A DNA stretch of 64,000 nucleotides from Purpureocillium takamizusanense (Eukaryota; Ascomycota; Sordariomycetes; Hypocreales; Ophiocordycipitaceae), in assembly GCF_022605165.1 (NCBI RefSeq), contig NC_063069.1, positions 1,116,001 through 1,180,000 of the forward strand. Direction: 5' to 3'. The position numbers and the translations under genes were made by a program. Shown piece by piece: positions 1 through 9,912 of the stretch (the first letter of the stretch is position 1; each line of letters opens with the position of its first letter). Below the pieces are notes generated by a model, which was not told the DNA's origin, did no database searches, and saw only the letters and a program-made list of their open reading frames with translations.

Positions 1-2596
1 GCTGGACTTCGCACCATACGCCTTTGATGTTTCGATCCACAACGCTTTTGCCACACTTGCCTCAGGAGGATGTTTATGTATTGCATCGGAAGAAGATCTA
101 CGAAACGACATCAGCAAAACCATATCGGAGCTTAGAGTTACTCTTACCGAGCTCACGCCCTCGGTAGCGCGTCTCATTGATCCAGACACAGTACCTCACC
201 TTGAGACATTGATGTTAGGTGGAGAATCGGTCTCTATTGGCGACGTGACACGATGGTGGGGCAAAGTTCGTATCATCAACGTTTATGGACCAGCTGAGTG
301 CCTCGCCAGTACGATTAACTCGAAGCCGTCCAGCCCTGAGGAAGCCCTTCGTATAGGGAAAGGGGCGGGGTTGGTGACATGGGTTGTTGATGCAGAGGAC
401 CATAACAACCTCTTACCCCTTGGTTCCATCGGCGAGCTCCTCCTCGAAGGGCCCCTTGTTGGCCGAGGTTACCTTAATGACCCAGAAAGAACTGCCGCAT
501 CATTCATCACCGACCCTACATGGCTCCTTCAAGGCGCTCCAGACCGACCAGGACGCCACGGCCGGCTCTATAAGACGGGTGATTTAGTCCGGTACAACGA
601 AGATGGAAGCCTCTCATTAGTTGGTCGAAAAGACACTCAAGCCAAGATCCGCGGCCAAAGGGTCGAGCTAGGAGAAGTCGAATACTGGGTCAAACATTTC
701 ATGCCAGCAGCAATCCAGGTTGTGGCGGAGATTCTGGCGCCACAAGGGCATGGTACCCCGCTGCTGGCGGCATATCTCCAACTCGATGGTCTGACAAACT
801 CCGCCGAGCCGGAGAGTACTGCATGGGAGATACTCGCCATTCCTCCGAATGTGGAGAACAACCTGGCTAAGCATCTGCCAAGCTACATGGTGCCCACATT
901 GCTCATTTCCATGCGCAATCTGCCGATGACTGCCACAGGAAAGATGGACCGGAGACGGTTGCGAGAGATAGGGCAGTCATTGTCTGTCGGACAACTAGCG
1001 CACATGCGGACGAAGGTGCGAAGTGTGAAGCGACAGCCAACGTCAGATACTGAGCGGGAGTTGCAGAGAATTTGGGGCCAAGTTCTAAATCTTGATCCAT
1101 GCACAATTGGGATGGATGACAGCTTTGTGCAGCTTGGAGGCGACTCGATCACGGCCATCCAGCTTTCGTCGCTTGCTCGTTACTCATCAATCAACGTCCG
1201 CGTTAGCGATATTCTTCAACACAAGACGATATCCAGCCTCTCAAGAGAGGTCGCTGTACCAACACACTTGCAAAAAACCACTTCCACACATGTCGATGAA
1301 AGTATTGGCTCACTACAGCTAAGCCCAATCCAAAGGCTATATTGCCACGTGCAATCCGACCCAACTATTTGCTTTGACCAATACTTTTTGCTCAAGATGC
1401 GCAGGAGCGTCGACCGTCAATCATTGTGTTCGGCACTCCAGACCATTGTTTCAAAACATAGGATCCTGTGTGCTCGTTTCAGCAAAGGTCACAACGGAAT
1501 TTGGGAGCAGCGGATGACAAGGGATGTCACGTCGTCTTTTCGTCTACACTTTCACGAGGAAAACGGCCCTAATGTCGCCCAGGCCATTGCGCAGTGTCGT
1601 GCGGGGCTGGATATCAAGAACGGACCGCTTCTATGTGGCGTCCTTTTCGATGAATTTGGGTCACAAAGTCTATTTCTCACCATACATCATCTTGTGGTAG
1701 ACCTTGTATCCTGGCGGGTGTTGCTTCGAGAGCTAGAGGAACTTCTTACCCTCGGACGCATAAAATTGCCACCATCGATGAGTTTCCCATCCTGGATTTC
1801 ACTACAGGCTCAGTACACCACCGAGCACCTGGAAACTCTTACCCCGATTCCTCTTGACGTTATACCGCCTCTTCTTGCCTATTGGGGCATGGAAAGCAGG
1901 AAAAATCTTCAAGATGGCGTTATTGTTGAGCGCCATGTCATAGATAAGACTACAAGCTCGGCAATTCTCGGTGGCTGCAACGATGTATTTGCAACCCGCC
2001 CAGTCGAACTCATGATATCGGCACTTCTACACTCGTTTGGACTCGTTTTCTCCAACCGGTCCCTCCCTACAGTTTTCTGCGAAGGCCATGGCCGCGAGCC
2101 ATGGGATGATGAGATCGACGTTTCCACAACCGTGGGTTGGTTCACGACTCTATGGCCTGTGCAAATACATCCGAGTGATAGCATTGGTCTGCTGGATACG
2201 ATTGGGCTGACGGTGGATAGTATCCGCGGCTTAGCCCGGAATGGCTGGTCGTGGTTCAACTCTCGCTTCATGAATGAGGAGAATATCAACACCTTTGCCT
2301 CCGAATTTCCTGTCGAGATTGTTTTCAATTACGAAGGCATGTACCAACAGCTGGAGCGAGGTGACGCTCTTTTTGAGCAACTTTGCCTCCCTGCTGGTTG
2401 TGCCCCAGCTTCTAGCCTGGAAATACAGCGATTTGGCCTGTTCGATGTCGACTCAAGGGTTGAACGAGGATGCATCATAACATCATTTTCATACCACAAG
2501 GACATGCTTCACCAACAGGAAATCATTCAGTGGATTGAGAAATATGGGGACACCTTGAAACGGATAGCAAAAGAACTCCCCGGGACAACCTCCTGA
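1..2596 (+). CDS. Nonribosomal peptide synthetase, 3' part (A-T-E), truncated by window edge
   Basis: The frame is already open from base 2, so the gene begins upstream of the window. What is visible is the second half of an adenylation domain: A4-like FDVS, A5 NVYGPAE, A6 GELLLEG, A7 YKTGDLV, A8 KIRGQRVELGE, A10 with TGKMDR. A thiolation domain follows with the phosphopantetheine serine in LGGDSI, then a C-terminal epimerisation domain (HHLVVDLVSW active site, EGHGRE, TVGWFT, VEIVFNYEG). The E domain ends the protein, so this synthetase should hand a D-configured aminoacyl or peptidyl group to a partner enzyme in trans. By-eye specificity-pocket residues are D-V-H-E-M-G-V-A-S; the substrate cannot be named from them. 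No intron is needed in this part. It converges on the second NRPS, whose A5-A8 region is strikingly similar. Confidence 0.93.
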   Translation, partial: LDFAPYAFDVSIHNAFATLASGGCLCIASEEDLRNDISKTISELRVTLTELTPSVARLIDPDTVPHLETLMLGGESVSIGDVTRWWGKVRIINVYGPAECLASTINSKPSSPEEALRIGKGAGLVTWVVDAEDHNNLLPLGSIGELLLEGPLVGRGYLNDPERTAASFITDPTWLLQGAPDRPGRHGRLYKTGDLVRYNEDGSLSLVGRKDTQAKIRGQRVELGEVEYWVKHFMPAAIQVVAEILAPQGHGTPLLAAYLQLDGLTNSAEPESTAWEILAIPPNVENNLAKHLPSYMVPTLLISMRNLPMTATGKMDRRRLREIGQSLSVGQLAHMRTKVRSVKRQPTSDTERELQRIWGQVLNLDPCTIGMDDSFVQLGGDSITAIQLSSLARYSSINVRVSDILQHKTISSLSREVAVPTHLQKTTSTHVDESIGSLQLSPIQRLYCHVQSDPTICFDQYFLLKMRRSVDRQSLCSALQTIVSKHRILCARFSKGHNGIWEQRMTRDVTSSFRLHFHEENGPNVAQAIAQCRAGLDIKNGPLLCGVLFDEFGSQSLFLTIHHLVVDLVSWRVLLRELEELLTLGRIKLPPSMSFPSWISLQAQYTTEHLETLTPIPLDVIPPLLAYWGMESRKNLQDGVIVERHVIDKTTSSAILGGCNDVFATRPVELMISALLHSFGLVFSNRSLPTVFCEGHGREPWDDEIDVSTTVGWFTTLWPVQIHPSDSIGLLDTIGLTVDSIRGLARNGWSWFNSRFMNEENINTFASEFPVEIVFNYEGMYQQLERGDALFEQLCLPAGCAPASSLEIQRFGLFDVDSRVERGCIITSFSYHKDMLHQQEIIQWIEKYGDTLKRIAKELPGTTS

Positions 2597-4602
2597 CCAA
2601 ATTAACTCGAGTTCCGTTCGCCGATACCTTACTCTCCCAGGATGCACGAATTGGCTAATCGTCCAAGAGCGATTAAGGTGTTGTACAATCTGCGTCAAGG
2701 TTTTCCTGGTATCTGGCACCATTGAATATCCAGCTCCGAAAGTCAAGCCAACTCAATAGGCCCAGCATAGCCATTCGCGCACTAGGGTTGATACAAACCA
2801 ACACGACTGCCGCATCTATGCATGGGCTCCTCAACGTCCAAAACACCATTCCTTCCAACCAGAACAACTGTGAACTGTCGGCATTTTATTGCAACACAAT
2901 CAAGACGCAATGCGCGTATTGCGTCTGGGTCGACAACGCCTTCTTCCAATCTAGACACCGGATCAGGGAAGTGTCGGTCACCAACGACGGATCATTTCAG
3001 CTTGCCCTGGCCTGTGGAGCTGTTGCAGTGTACAGACTATTGACGGCGAGTGATACATCGAGACCTCGAAGGCAAGCATACAGTTGCTTTCTCCGCATTG
3101 GCAAGCGATGTTACCACTGGCACGACCATAAGTGGCTGGCGAGCCTTTGTGTCGTTCGAAGAGTACACAGATTGCATCGTCACCGATCACTCGGCAGAAG
3201 GTAGCAGCTCGGGTCAACCCTGCCCGTGATGTTGCACAGTCATCTAAATACCACTCACCACCACGGTCGCTGCAACCGTAACCGAAGCACTCTCTGCCCC
3301 CGCGAGTTTGATCCCTTCGGCGTTGGAATAAACGGTATTTATAGTGAGCCTCGGCGCCTGCATGCCTGCCACACACGCCAGCACACAGCCGGCAATCGTT
3401 GTCGTCGGACCCACGTACTCGATGCTAAGAAATGCCGTGACGCTAATTGCGATGTTGGCACTAGTTACCGTTTCGCATGTCGAGCGCTTAGCTTGACTGC
3501 AAGTCATTGACGGCTCCAAGTCACTCGTCGCTCAGACCCAGATATACCGCCACCAAGACCAAAGAGCGTGGCGACGCGGTGGACAGGTGAGAGGAGTTAC
3601 TAGGTGACTGGTGCCAGTAGGGCGGAACAGGCAGGACATACGGCGGAGTGTCGTTCTCGTACGAAAGCATATGCCCGATCAACTGCTCCCTTGATGGACC
3701 CGAAGGTGTAACACTTGAGCCGGAACGACGCTGGTGGTTCAGCCGTAACCGGGCACCGGACCTAAGGAAGGCGGTAGGGGCTCCCTCGTCGCTGTGACCG
3801 CCGCTGGGTCTCGTTTGGTGATTTGTCACAGCGATTTAAGCAGCGGACGTATTTGTTACTGTCCAGAAGCAGTTCCATGTTGTATGTTGTATGTTGTATG
3901 CGGCCGCGGTCAGCGCACCACCTCCGCGCAAGGCCTTTGGCGTGAAAGTCGTCCGGCATTGTTGTCGAGAGTTTGCCGCCGACCACCGCCCCGTAGCATG
4001 GGTGAGTGCACGCAGAGGTCGAGTCTTGCTAAAACGGACATGACAGCTTTGACATTCTCTGCATTCCCCGTGGCGGCGGCGACCAGGAAGACGTCACCTC
4101 CAAGCTGAAGTTAGATCACCTGCGAGTGCATCTGCGCACGGAACCGCCATTTTCCTGTGTGATATTCCCACACGCACAGGACATCGTCCAGACTTTGGGT
4201 GCCTTGAACTCGAGACGCGGAGCACGAGTGACCCCGCTAACGATTGGAAGTGCCCCAGCTTGATGCCCCGGCTTGGAAATGCACTGTCCCGCCGACATGC
4301 TACAAGCCTTCCAGCAACCCATCTGTGTTGTTAGAGTGGAAGGCAAAGCAAACCAGCGACTTGCCAGTCTTTCGGCTCTTCACAGATGGCGTGCACGTTT
4401 CAGCTGCCCTCGCGCATACCAGGACAGCGGTATTGACCGCCCTGGAGGAGCCACGACTGGTACCTCTGTATGGGTGCCATGTCAACGCCCTTCCAGTAAA
4501 CTCGAGTACCTGAGGATGATGATAAGATCGTGAATGGTCAATTGCCCCCTAGCATTTAAGAACAGTACCAGATGTTTCAGCCTCAACGACGACCCGAACA
4601 GG
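2597..4602. other. Gap between the two convergent NRPS genes
   Basis: Only short overlapping open frames on both strands and no recognised domain. A 4-unit TGTATGT-like direct repeat lies near 3879-3900. It holds the 3' ends of both NRPS transcripts and could also contain a decayed gene, but no frame is convincing. Confidence 0.5.
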
Positions 4603-7600
4603 TCAGGAATGGTGTGCCCGTCTAGCAACATCCTTCAGCGCCCTGTAACTAAATATATCCGTCACAGTCAGCTCAAGGCCAACCTTCCGGGCCTCACCTA
4701 CAACTCTCATTGCCCCGATCGAGTTGCCCCCAAGCTGAAAAAAATCATCGTCTTGTCTGATCGTGGTCGGCTCGATATCGAGGATCTTGCCCCATATCTT
4801 CCGCATTTGCCGCCCTATTTCTGAATCCGGTTGTCGAGCCAGCTCTCGGTCTGCCGTATGATTCTCGACGTTACTCGCAAGCGCCCGACGATCAATCTTG
4901 CCGTTCTTATTGAGGGGCATCTTATCCAAGACGATGATCGTTTGTGGAGCCATATACGAGGGAAGCTTATCCTGGAGCATCTTATAAAGCTCCTTCTGAA
5001 TTGACTTCTTCAGTCCTTGCTGCAAAGGGTGATTGCTGAGCAAATGGTAAGGTCGGCGCGAGTTGTCAAGGGGAAATCGGAACATTGTCCTCCCCTTCTC
5101 ATCGGCTGGTAGTCCACGGTGAAAAATGGCATCCAGGCCACCAATTTGAGAGTATTGTCGAGCCCAACTGATCTCGACTCGGTAGCCCGTTTGCCGAGCC
5201 AGCGCAACCAAATCGATTGCAGAGAGCGAAGGGCAGCGCCCAGCAATATTGCCGGCGGATAAAAGCCAACCGCCGCCACTTTGGCTTTCGTCTTCTTGAC
5301 TATTTAGTGCTTCAAGTACGTGTCTCTCGACGGTGGTCTTGCTGTATGGGATATTGCTCACAGCAACGACATTTGAAGCTGTGTTGCGGCACAATAGATC
5401 CGAGAGGGTTTGGTGATCCAGGCTTTCTTTCGCAAAGTCAATCCATGTATCCTCACTGATCTCCTGGATCTGTAGCTGCAGATGTCTGCCACTAGCTTTA
5501 ACATGGATCACAGCCGAATAACGGAAACAACTCAACTCGTTGTTCGCACGCATCTTCTTGGGCAAAATCTCCACGTGTTCGATCCTGCCGATGCGATCTT
5601 GCAGGGAAGTGAAAAACGCAGGGTCGATAAGCAATTCTGATTCGAAGTTCTCCATTTCAGTCATTATTCGCCGGAGGGTTCTCTTGCTTGGTCTTTGTCC
5701 ACCTTTATGCAACGCTCTTGCAACTAGAAATTGTTGATGAAGTGCATAAGATCGTATATCGCCCACGAAGATGGTCTCCACTCCTTGCAATTGAAGAAGG
5801 TCCTGCAAGACTCTGTAGAGGTATCCCTGGCTAGGAAAGTATTGCACAACCGAATTTAAGATGACAAGGTTCGGGGATATAGCTAGATCCAATCGACCAA
5901 GATCCGATGCAGTGGCCTTGTGTATCTTGACCTTGTCCAGTAGTGATGGAACTGATGCTATCATTTTCGTAAGAAAATCGACGGCCTTCTGGGATGGCTC
6001 AAGAGCAACGTAGCTCTTCAGGCCCTGAGTCAAGTTGAAAAGGATCATCCCAGAGCCTGCGCCAATCTCAAGCACGTGTCCGGGCGCGCGGCCGTTGAGT
6101 ACCGTTTCTATTGTGTCATCAAGCCACTCATGCATTTCCTCTTCATCGATGGTAGTGCCGTCATACATAGAGGTCCATCCGGTAAAGTCTCGTCCAATAA
6201 CGTTGGTTTGTAAACTCTCAACTAGGGCATACGCATCGCTGTCGAAATGATGCTCCCATAACTCTACATGCTGTGCTTCGTCGTTGTTCTGTCGTTCGTG
6301 GAATTCGGCGTCATCGCTACGGAGAGTAACGAAAGTGGCAATCCACGGATCTCGTTTGTCGTCATGTTGTAGAACGGCAACGGCATCTTCCACAGAACCG
6401 TGAGTGCAGAGGACATGCTCGATCTCGCCAAGCTCAGCGCGCTGCCCTCGAATCTTGACCTGCGCGTCCTTGCGACCGACAAATGCCAGGCTTCCGACTT
6501 CATCGTATCGCACAAGGTCACCTGTTTTGTACAGACGCCCATGGCGACCAGGCCGGTCAGCTGCACCTCGAAGTAGCCACTCCGGGTCCTCGATGAATAC
6601 AGCTGCGGTTCTTTCTGGGTCGTCGAGGTAACCGTCACCAACAAGAGGCCCTTCCAGGAGCAGTTCTCCAATGCAGCCAGGTGGCAGAAGAAGATGATAG
6701 TTATCGGCGTCCACAATCCAAGTCACTAGGCCCGCGCCCCTCCCAATTTTGATAGCCTCTTCTGGCTTATTAGTCGCATTAGAGTTGATCGTGCTGGTGG
6801 GAGTGCACTCGCTTGGGCCGTATCCATTAATCACCCGCACCCTGCCCCACCAGCGTTCGACATCTGCGACTCGCAAAAGTTCCCCGGCAAAGATTATTGT
6901 GTGTACCTCGGGCAGGCTGCTTGGAGATAGAAGCCGAGCAACTGATGGCGTAAGATCTAGAGTATTCGCGTGCAAAGACAATATGCTCTGCTCAAGGTTG
7001 TTCTTTCGGTCTTCGTCGCTGGGGACGCATAGACATCCACCGGCTGCCAAAACTGTCAATGCATTGTTGATAGATCCGTCGAAGTTATATGAAGCAAAAT
7101 CATAGAGCCTCGATCTAGTATTGAGCCCCAGAAGCTCTACCTGATACTTGAGAGCTGAGGCGGCATTCATATGGGTTACCACAACCCCTTTAGGCGTGCC
7201 TGTTGTCCCAGATGTAAAAATCGCATATAACGGAGACGAAGGACAGAATACATCGTCCGGCAGCAGGTCGATTTGATCTCCCAAGGAATTATAGAAGGCA
7301 TCATCAACTGTGACTGTTTTCTGTGCCAGTCGCAAACACAATTGCTGGTGGAGAAGGGAACATAGGAGTAGGTCGCTCTTGACCTGCTGCACAATTGTCT
7401 GGAGTCGCTGTGTCGGCAGAGATGGATCTAGCAACACGAAACCGCCGCCTGCCTTTGCTACACCGAGCATGGCAATCGTTGTCCATAGCGATTTTTCGAA
7501 GCATAGCGGGACCAATACGCCAGGTCTAACTCCCAGGTCGATAAGCTTGGCGGCCAGACTGGTGACAAGGTTGTGCAGCTTGCCGTATGTGAGCTTGCCG

Positions 7601-8691
7601 TCCCAAGCGCAAATAGCTGGGGCGTTAGGGTGAGCGAGAACCCGCTCTGTAATCATTTGGTAGACACTTTTCTTGGCAGGCTGTGGGAGGGTACCGTTCC
7701 AATCCCATATCTGCTCAAGATCCTTGGCCGACATCGTTTCGACATGTGTCAACAAAAGGCCAAACTCTGCCTGTTCAAACCGAGACATGGTATGCTCATA
7801 CTGCTCCAACACCTTCTGCACTATCCAGGGCTGGATCAAGTTCGGGTCAAAGGCGACCGACACGACGATCTTGTCAGCTCCAGGAAATACTTGGAGCACC
7901 AAGTCGTACGTGTCGTGGCCCTGAGGTTGATTGTGGTCGTTTGCAGTGCTGTGCATTTCGCCTGCCACTATTGGCTGGAAAACCACCAGCGTCCGGAGAC
8001 TTTGTGATCGTTGGGCTTCATAGTGTATCTTTCCAGGTTGCTGCGCTCCGTCCTGTGGTGGAGGAAGAAAGCTTTCGTCGATTTCTTGCTGTCGCACTGA
8101 TTCAAGGTACTGCGAAATGGTCTGATCGTTGAGAAGCTCTATGCACATTGGGATTGTGACTACAGAGCCGGTCTTCGTCTTGGTTGTTAATTTCGAGCGC
8201 CTGGTACTGACCGCAACCTCCTTTAAGTTGAACATCCGACCCAGCACAAAGGCCCAAGCTGCAATAATGGTTGTCGATACTGTCGCTGGGGTAGTTGCTC
8301 CCGGGCAGCTTCCATTTCCACACTCTCTCATCGCGGCTACTGGCACCTGCTCCCATGATGGTGGTGCACTGGTGAATGATGCATATCGATCTTTAATAAG
8401 ACCTTCTCGCAATTGAGCATCCTTCATATTCTTTTCAGGACTCGTAATCAAGACAAGGTCTCTCCGTATAACTGCGTAAAGCGTGCCAGAAACGGTGGCA
8501 GTGCTTGTAGCTTCAACCGCCTTATTGGTTGTTCTGTCGATCGGACGTTCAACACTTCTTCCAAGGGCTGGCGAACCGCTTGGCTGAGGTATGTGAACAC
8601 CGCATGGAACTTCCAGACAATGGCCACACATTTCGATACCTTCGATTGCTATCTTCCGTATGGCGCACAAGTGGTTGACAGAGTATGACAA
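4603..8691 (-). CDS. NRPS with N-methylating module (partial C - A - nMT - T)
   Basis: An uninterrupted frame of about 1,360 codons. Roughly residues 70-340 match only the C-lobe of a condensation domain; the catalytic HHxxxDG of the N-lobe is absent. The adenylation domain follows with FTSGTTGTPKG (A3), INGYGPSE (A5), YKTGDLV (A7) and KIRGQRAELGE (A8). An S-adenosylmethionine-dependent N-methyltransferase (VLEIGAGSG) is inserted between A8 and A10, and A10 reads NKNGKIDRR. The protein ends right after a T domain (LGGNSI), with no thioesterase, reductase or terminal C domain. By-eye pocket residues are D-G-N-D-I-A-G-P-T; no substrate is assigned. The 5' end is uncertain: the frame opens with TTG at 8691, a stop lies at 8722-8724, and the first in-frame ATG is at 8631. 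A missing upstream exon or a truncation are both possible. Confidence 0.88.
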   Translation of the reverse strand: MSYSVNHLCAIRKIAIEGIEMCGHCLEVPCGVHIPQPSGSPALGRSVERPIDRTTNKAVEATSTATVSGTLYAVIRRDLVLITSPEKNMKDAQLREGLIKDRYASFTSAPPSWEQVPVAAMRECGNGSCPGATTPATVSTTIIAAWAFVLGRMFNLKEVAVSTRRSKLTTKTKTGSVVTIPMCIELLNDQTISQYLESVRQQEIDESFLPPPQDGAQQPGKIHYEAQRSQSLRTLVVFQPIVAGEMHSTANDHNQPQGHDTYDLVLQVFPGADKIVVSVAFDPNLIQPWIVQKVLEQYEHTMSRFEQAEFGLLLTHVETMSAKDLEQIWDWNGTLPQPAKKSVYQMITERVLAHPNAPAICAWDGKLTYGKLHNLVTSLAAKLIDLGVRPGVLVPLCFEKSLWTTIAMLGVAKAGGGFVLLDPSLPTQRLQTIVQQVKSDLLLCSLLHQQLCLRLAQKTVTVDDAFYNSLGDQIDLLPDDVFCPSSPLYAIFTSGTTGTPKGVVVTHMNAASALKYQVELLGLNTRSRLYDFASYNFDGSINNALTVLAAGGCLCVPSDEDRKNNLEQSILSLHANTLDLTPSVARLLSPSSLPEVHTIIFAGELLRVADVERWWGRVRVINGYGPSECTPTSTINSNATNKPEEAIKIGRGAGLVTWIVDADNYHLLLPPGCIGELLLEGPLVGDGYLDDPERTAAVFIEDPEWLLRGAADRPGRHGRLYKTGDLVRYDEVGSLAFVGRKDAQVKIRGQRAELGEIEHVLCTHGSVEDAVAVLQHDDKRDPWIATFVTLRSDDAEFHERQNNDEAQHVELWEHHFDSDAYALVESLQTNVIGRDFTGWTSMYDGTTIDEEEMHEWLDDTIETVLNGRAPGHVLEIGAGSGMILFNLTQGLKSYVALEPSQKAVDFLTKMIASVPSLLDKVKIHKATASDLGRLDLAISPNLVILNSVVQYFPSQGYLYRVLQDLLQLQGVETIFVGDIRSYALHQQFLVARALHKGGQRPSKRTLRRIMTEMENFESELLIDPAFFTSLQDRIGRIEHVEILPKKMRANNELSCFRYSAVIHVKASGRHLQLQIQEISEDTWIDFAKESLDHQTLSDLLCRNTASNVVAVSNIPYSKTTVERHVLEALNSQEDESQSGGGWLLSAGNIAGRCPSLSAIDLVALARQTGYRVEISWARQYSQIGGLDAIFHRGLPADEKGRTMFRFPLDNSRRPYHLLSNHPLQQGLKKSIQKELYKMLQDKLPSYMAPQTIIVLDKMPLNKNGKIDRRALASNVENHTADRELARQPDSEIGRQMRKIWGKILDIEPTTIRQDDDFFQLGGNSIGAMRVVGEARKVGLELTVTDIFSYRALKDVARRAHHS

Positions 8692-9912
8692 GGCAGTTTC
8701 ACACGACCTGCATCCTCGGGATCAGCCATGACCCGCTGGTGCTTGTCAAGTTCACCTTACTCTCAAAGTAATTTCGAACGAATACTGTCAGAGAGCCTAA
8801 ACAATGTACTGTCTGGCTGCGTTGGATATCTGCGATGCCGTCATGTGCCCTCGTGGAGGTATTTGTGTGTGGGGAACAGGCATGGAATTTCCTGGAGCTG
8901 AGGGTTAAATTGCGTAAAATGCCAGCCGTCGTAGTATCGGCCATGTTGCATGCGCGACGGCATCTACGTGACACCGTTTCTCGGAAGCATGAGACCTGCA
9001 GACGCTAGCAATAAGCCTGGTGCCGCGGGATCAGGTGGTCGACAGATGGCATACGTGGCATCCTCTGAGTGTGATTTCGGAATTGTCATCATGCGATGGT
9101 TGCCGTACGTGCTGTTGGCCTGCAGACGGATGCGCTCCCAGCCGCCCATGCCAGTGAGAGTAGTCAACTTCTCTCGTTTACTGCATAGAATTCTCGAGCT
9201 GCGCATCTTCGGGTACAGCTGACCATCGATCTCCGAAGTACTGATGCCCATCTCACCGGAATCGATGGTCGGATTTTCCCTGAATAGCCCCCGCCCACTC
9301 AGCTGGCGAGGCGCAGATGTGCGTGTGCGTGTGCGTGTGCGTGTGCGTGTTCGTGTATGTGTGTTTTCGGTCCCAGCGGCCGCGTTTCCGCTCAGGTCTG
9401 GTCCCAATATGACACGGGCCGTGCTGAGTTAAACAAGCAGGAAAGCGCCGCGGACAGCCTAATTCAGTGCCGCTTGCAAGGTCTCGCAAGGCCAAGCTGT
9501 CGAGATCAAACCGTGGGGCGGCTTTCTTTTCTCCCGCATGGTAGGTTTTCGCTTTGCACACACAATAACTACAAGTGAATACGATCGGCCCCCGCGGCAA
9601 ACCTCCCAGATGTCCATGCAGCATTTCATCGGCTCCAAGGCGCTGCGCGTCAGACCCTGGTGCCCGTCAACGGGTCTGCCAGGCGCGTGGCGATAGCCAC
9701 AGTTATCTGCTCCGCGACATGGGGAATATTTACAGGGGAGAATTGCGTGGCGCAGTTATCAAGGTAGGTTGTTGGTACTAATAAGTCAAATAGACGCCGG
9801 GCATAGAGTACTCATGTGCTTTTAGCAAGTGAGTAACGAAAGGTTCCTCGCTTGGCGCGCCATTACGGCTCTCGGAGTCCCAATAGTCCTGCGTCCCGCC
9901 TGTCTTGATCGA
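8692..9912. other. Region upstream of the N-methylating NRPS
   Basis: No supported gene. It should hold the promoter of the downstream minus-strand NRPS and might contain its missing first exon, but none of the minus-strand frames resembles a condensation-domain N-lobe. A GTGCGT/GTGTGT simple repeat occupies about 9318-9363. Confidence 0.5.
9318..9363. repeat. GTGCGT-type simple repeat
   Basis: About seven hexanucleotide units of GTGCGT decaying into GTGT, upstream of the N-methylating NRPS. Only a microsatellite is visible. Confidence 0.85.

Noticed and set aside
2978..3519. Cys-containing minus-strand frames between the NRPS genes
   Set aside because: Considered as a small secreted Cys-rich protein, but there is no signal peptide, no consistent splice join and no family pattern.
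9318..9363. CRISPR-like repeat array
   Set aside because: A simple hexanucleotide microsatellite without spacers, in a eukaryotic genome.
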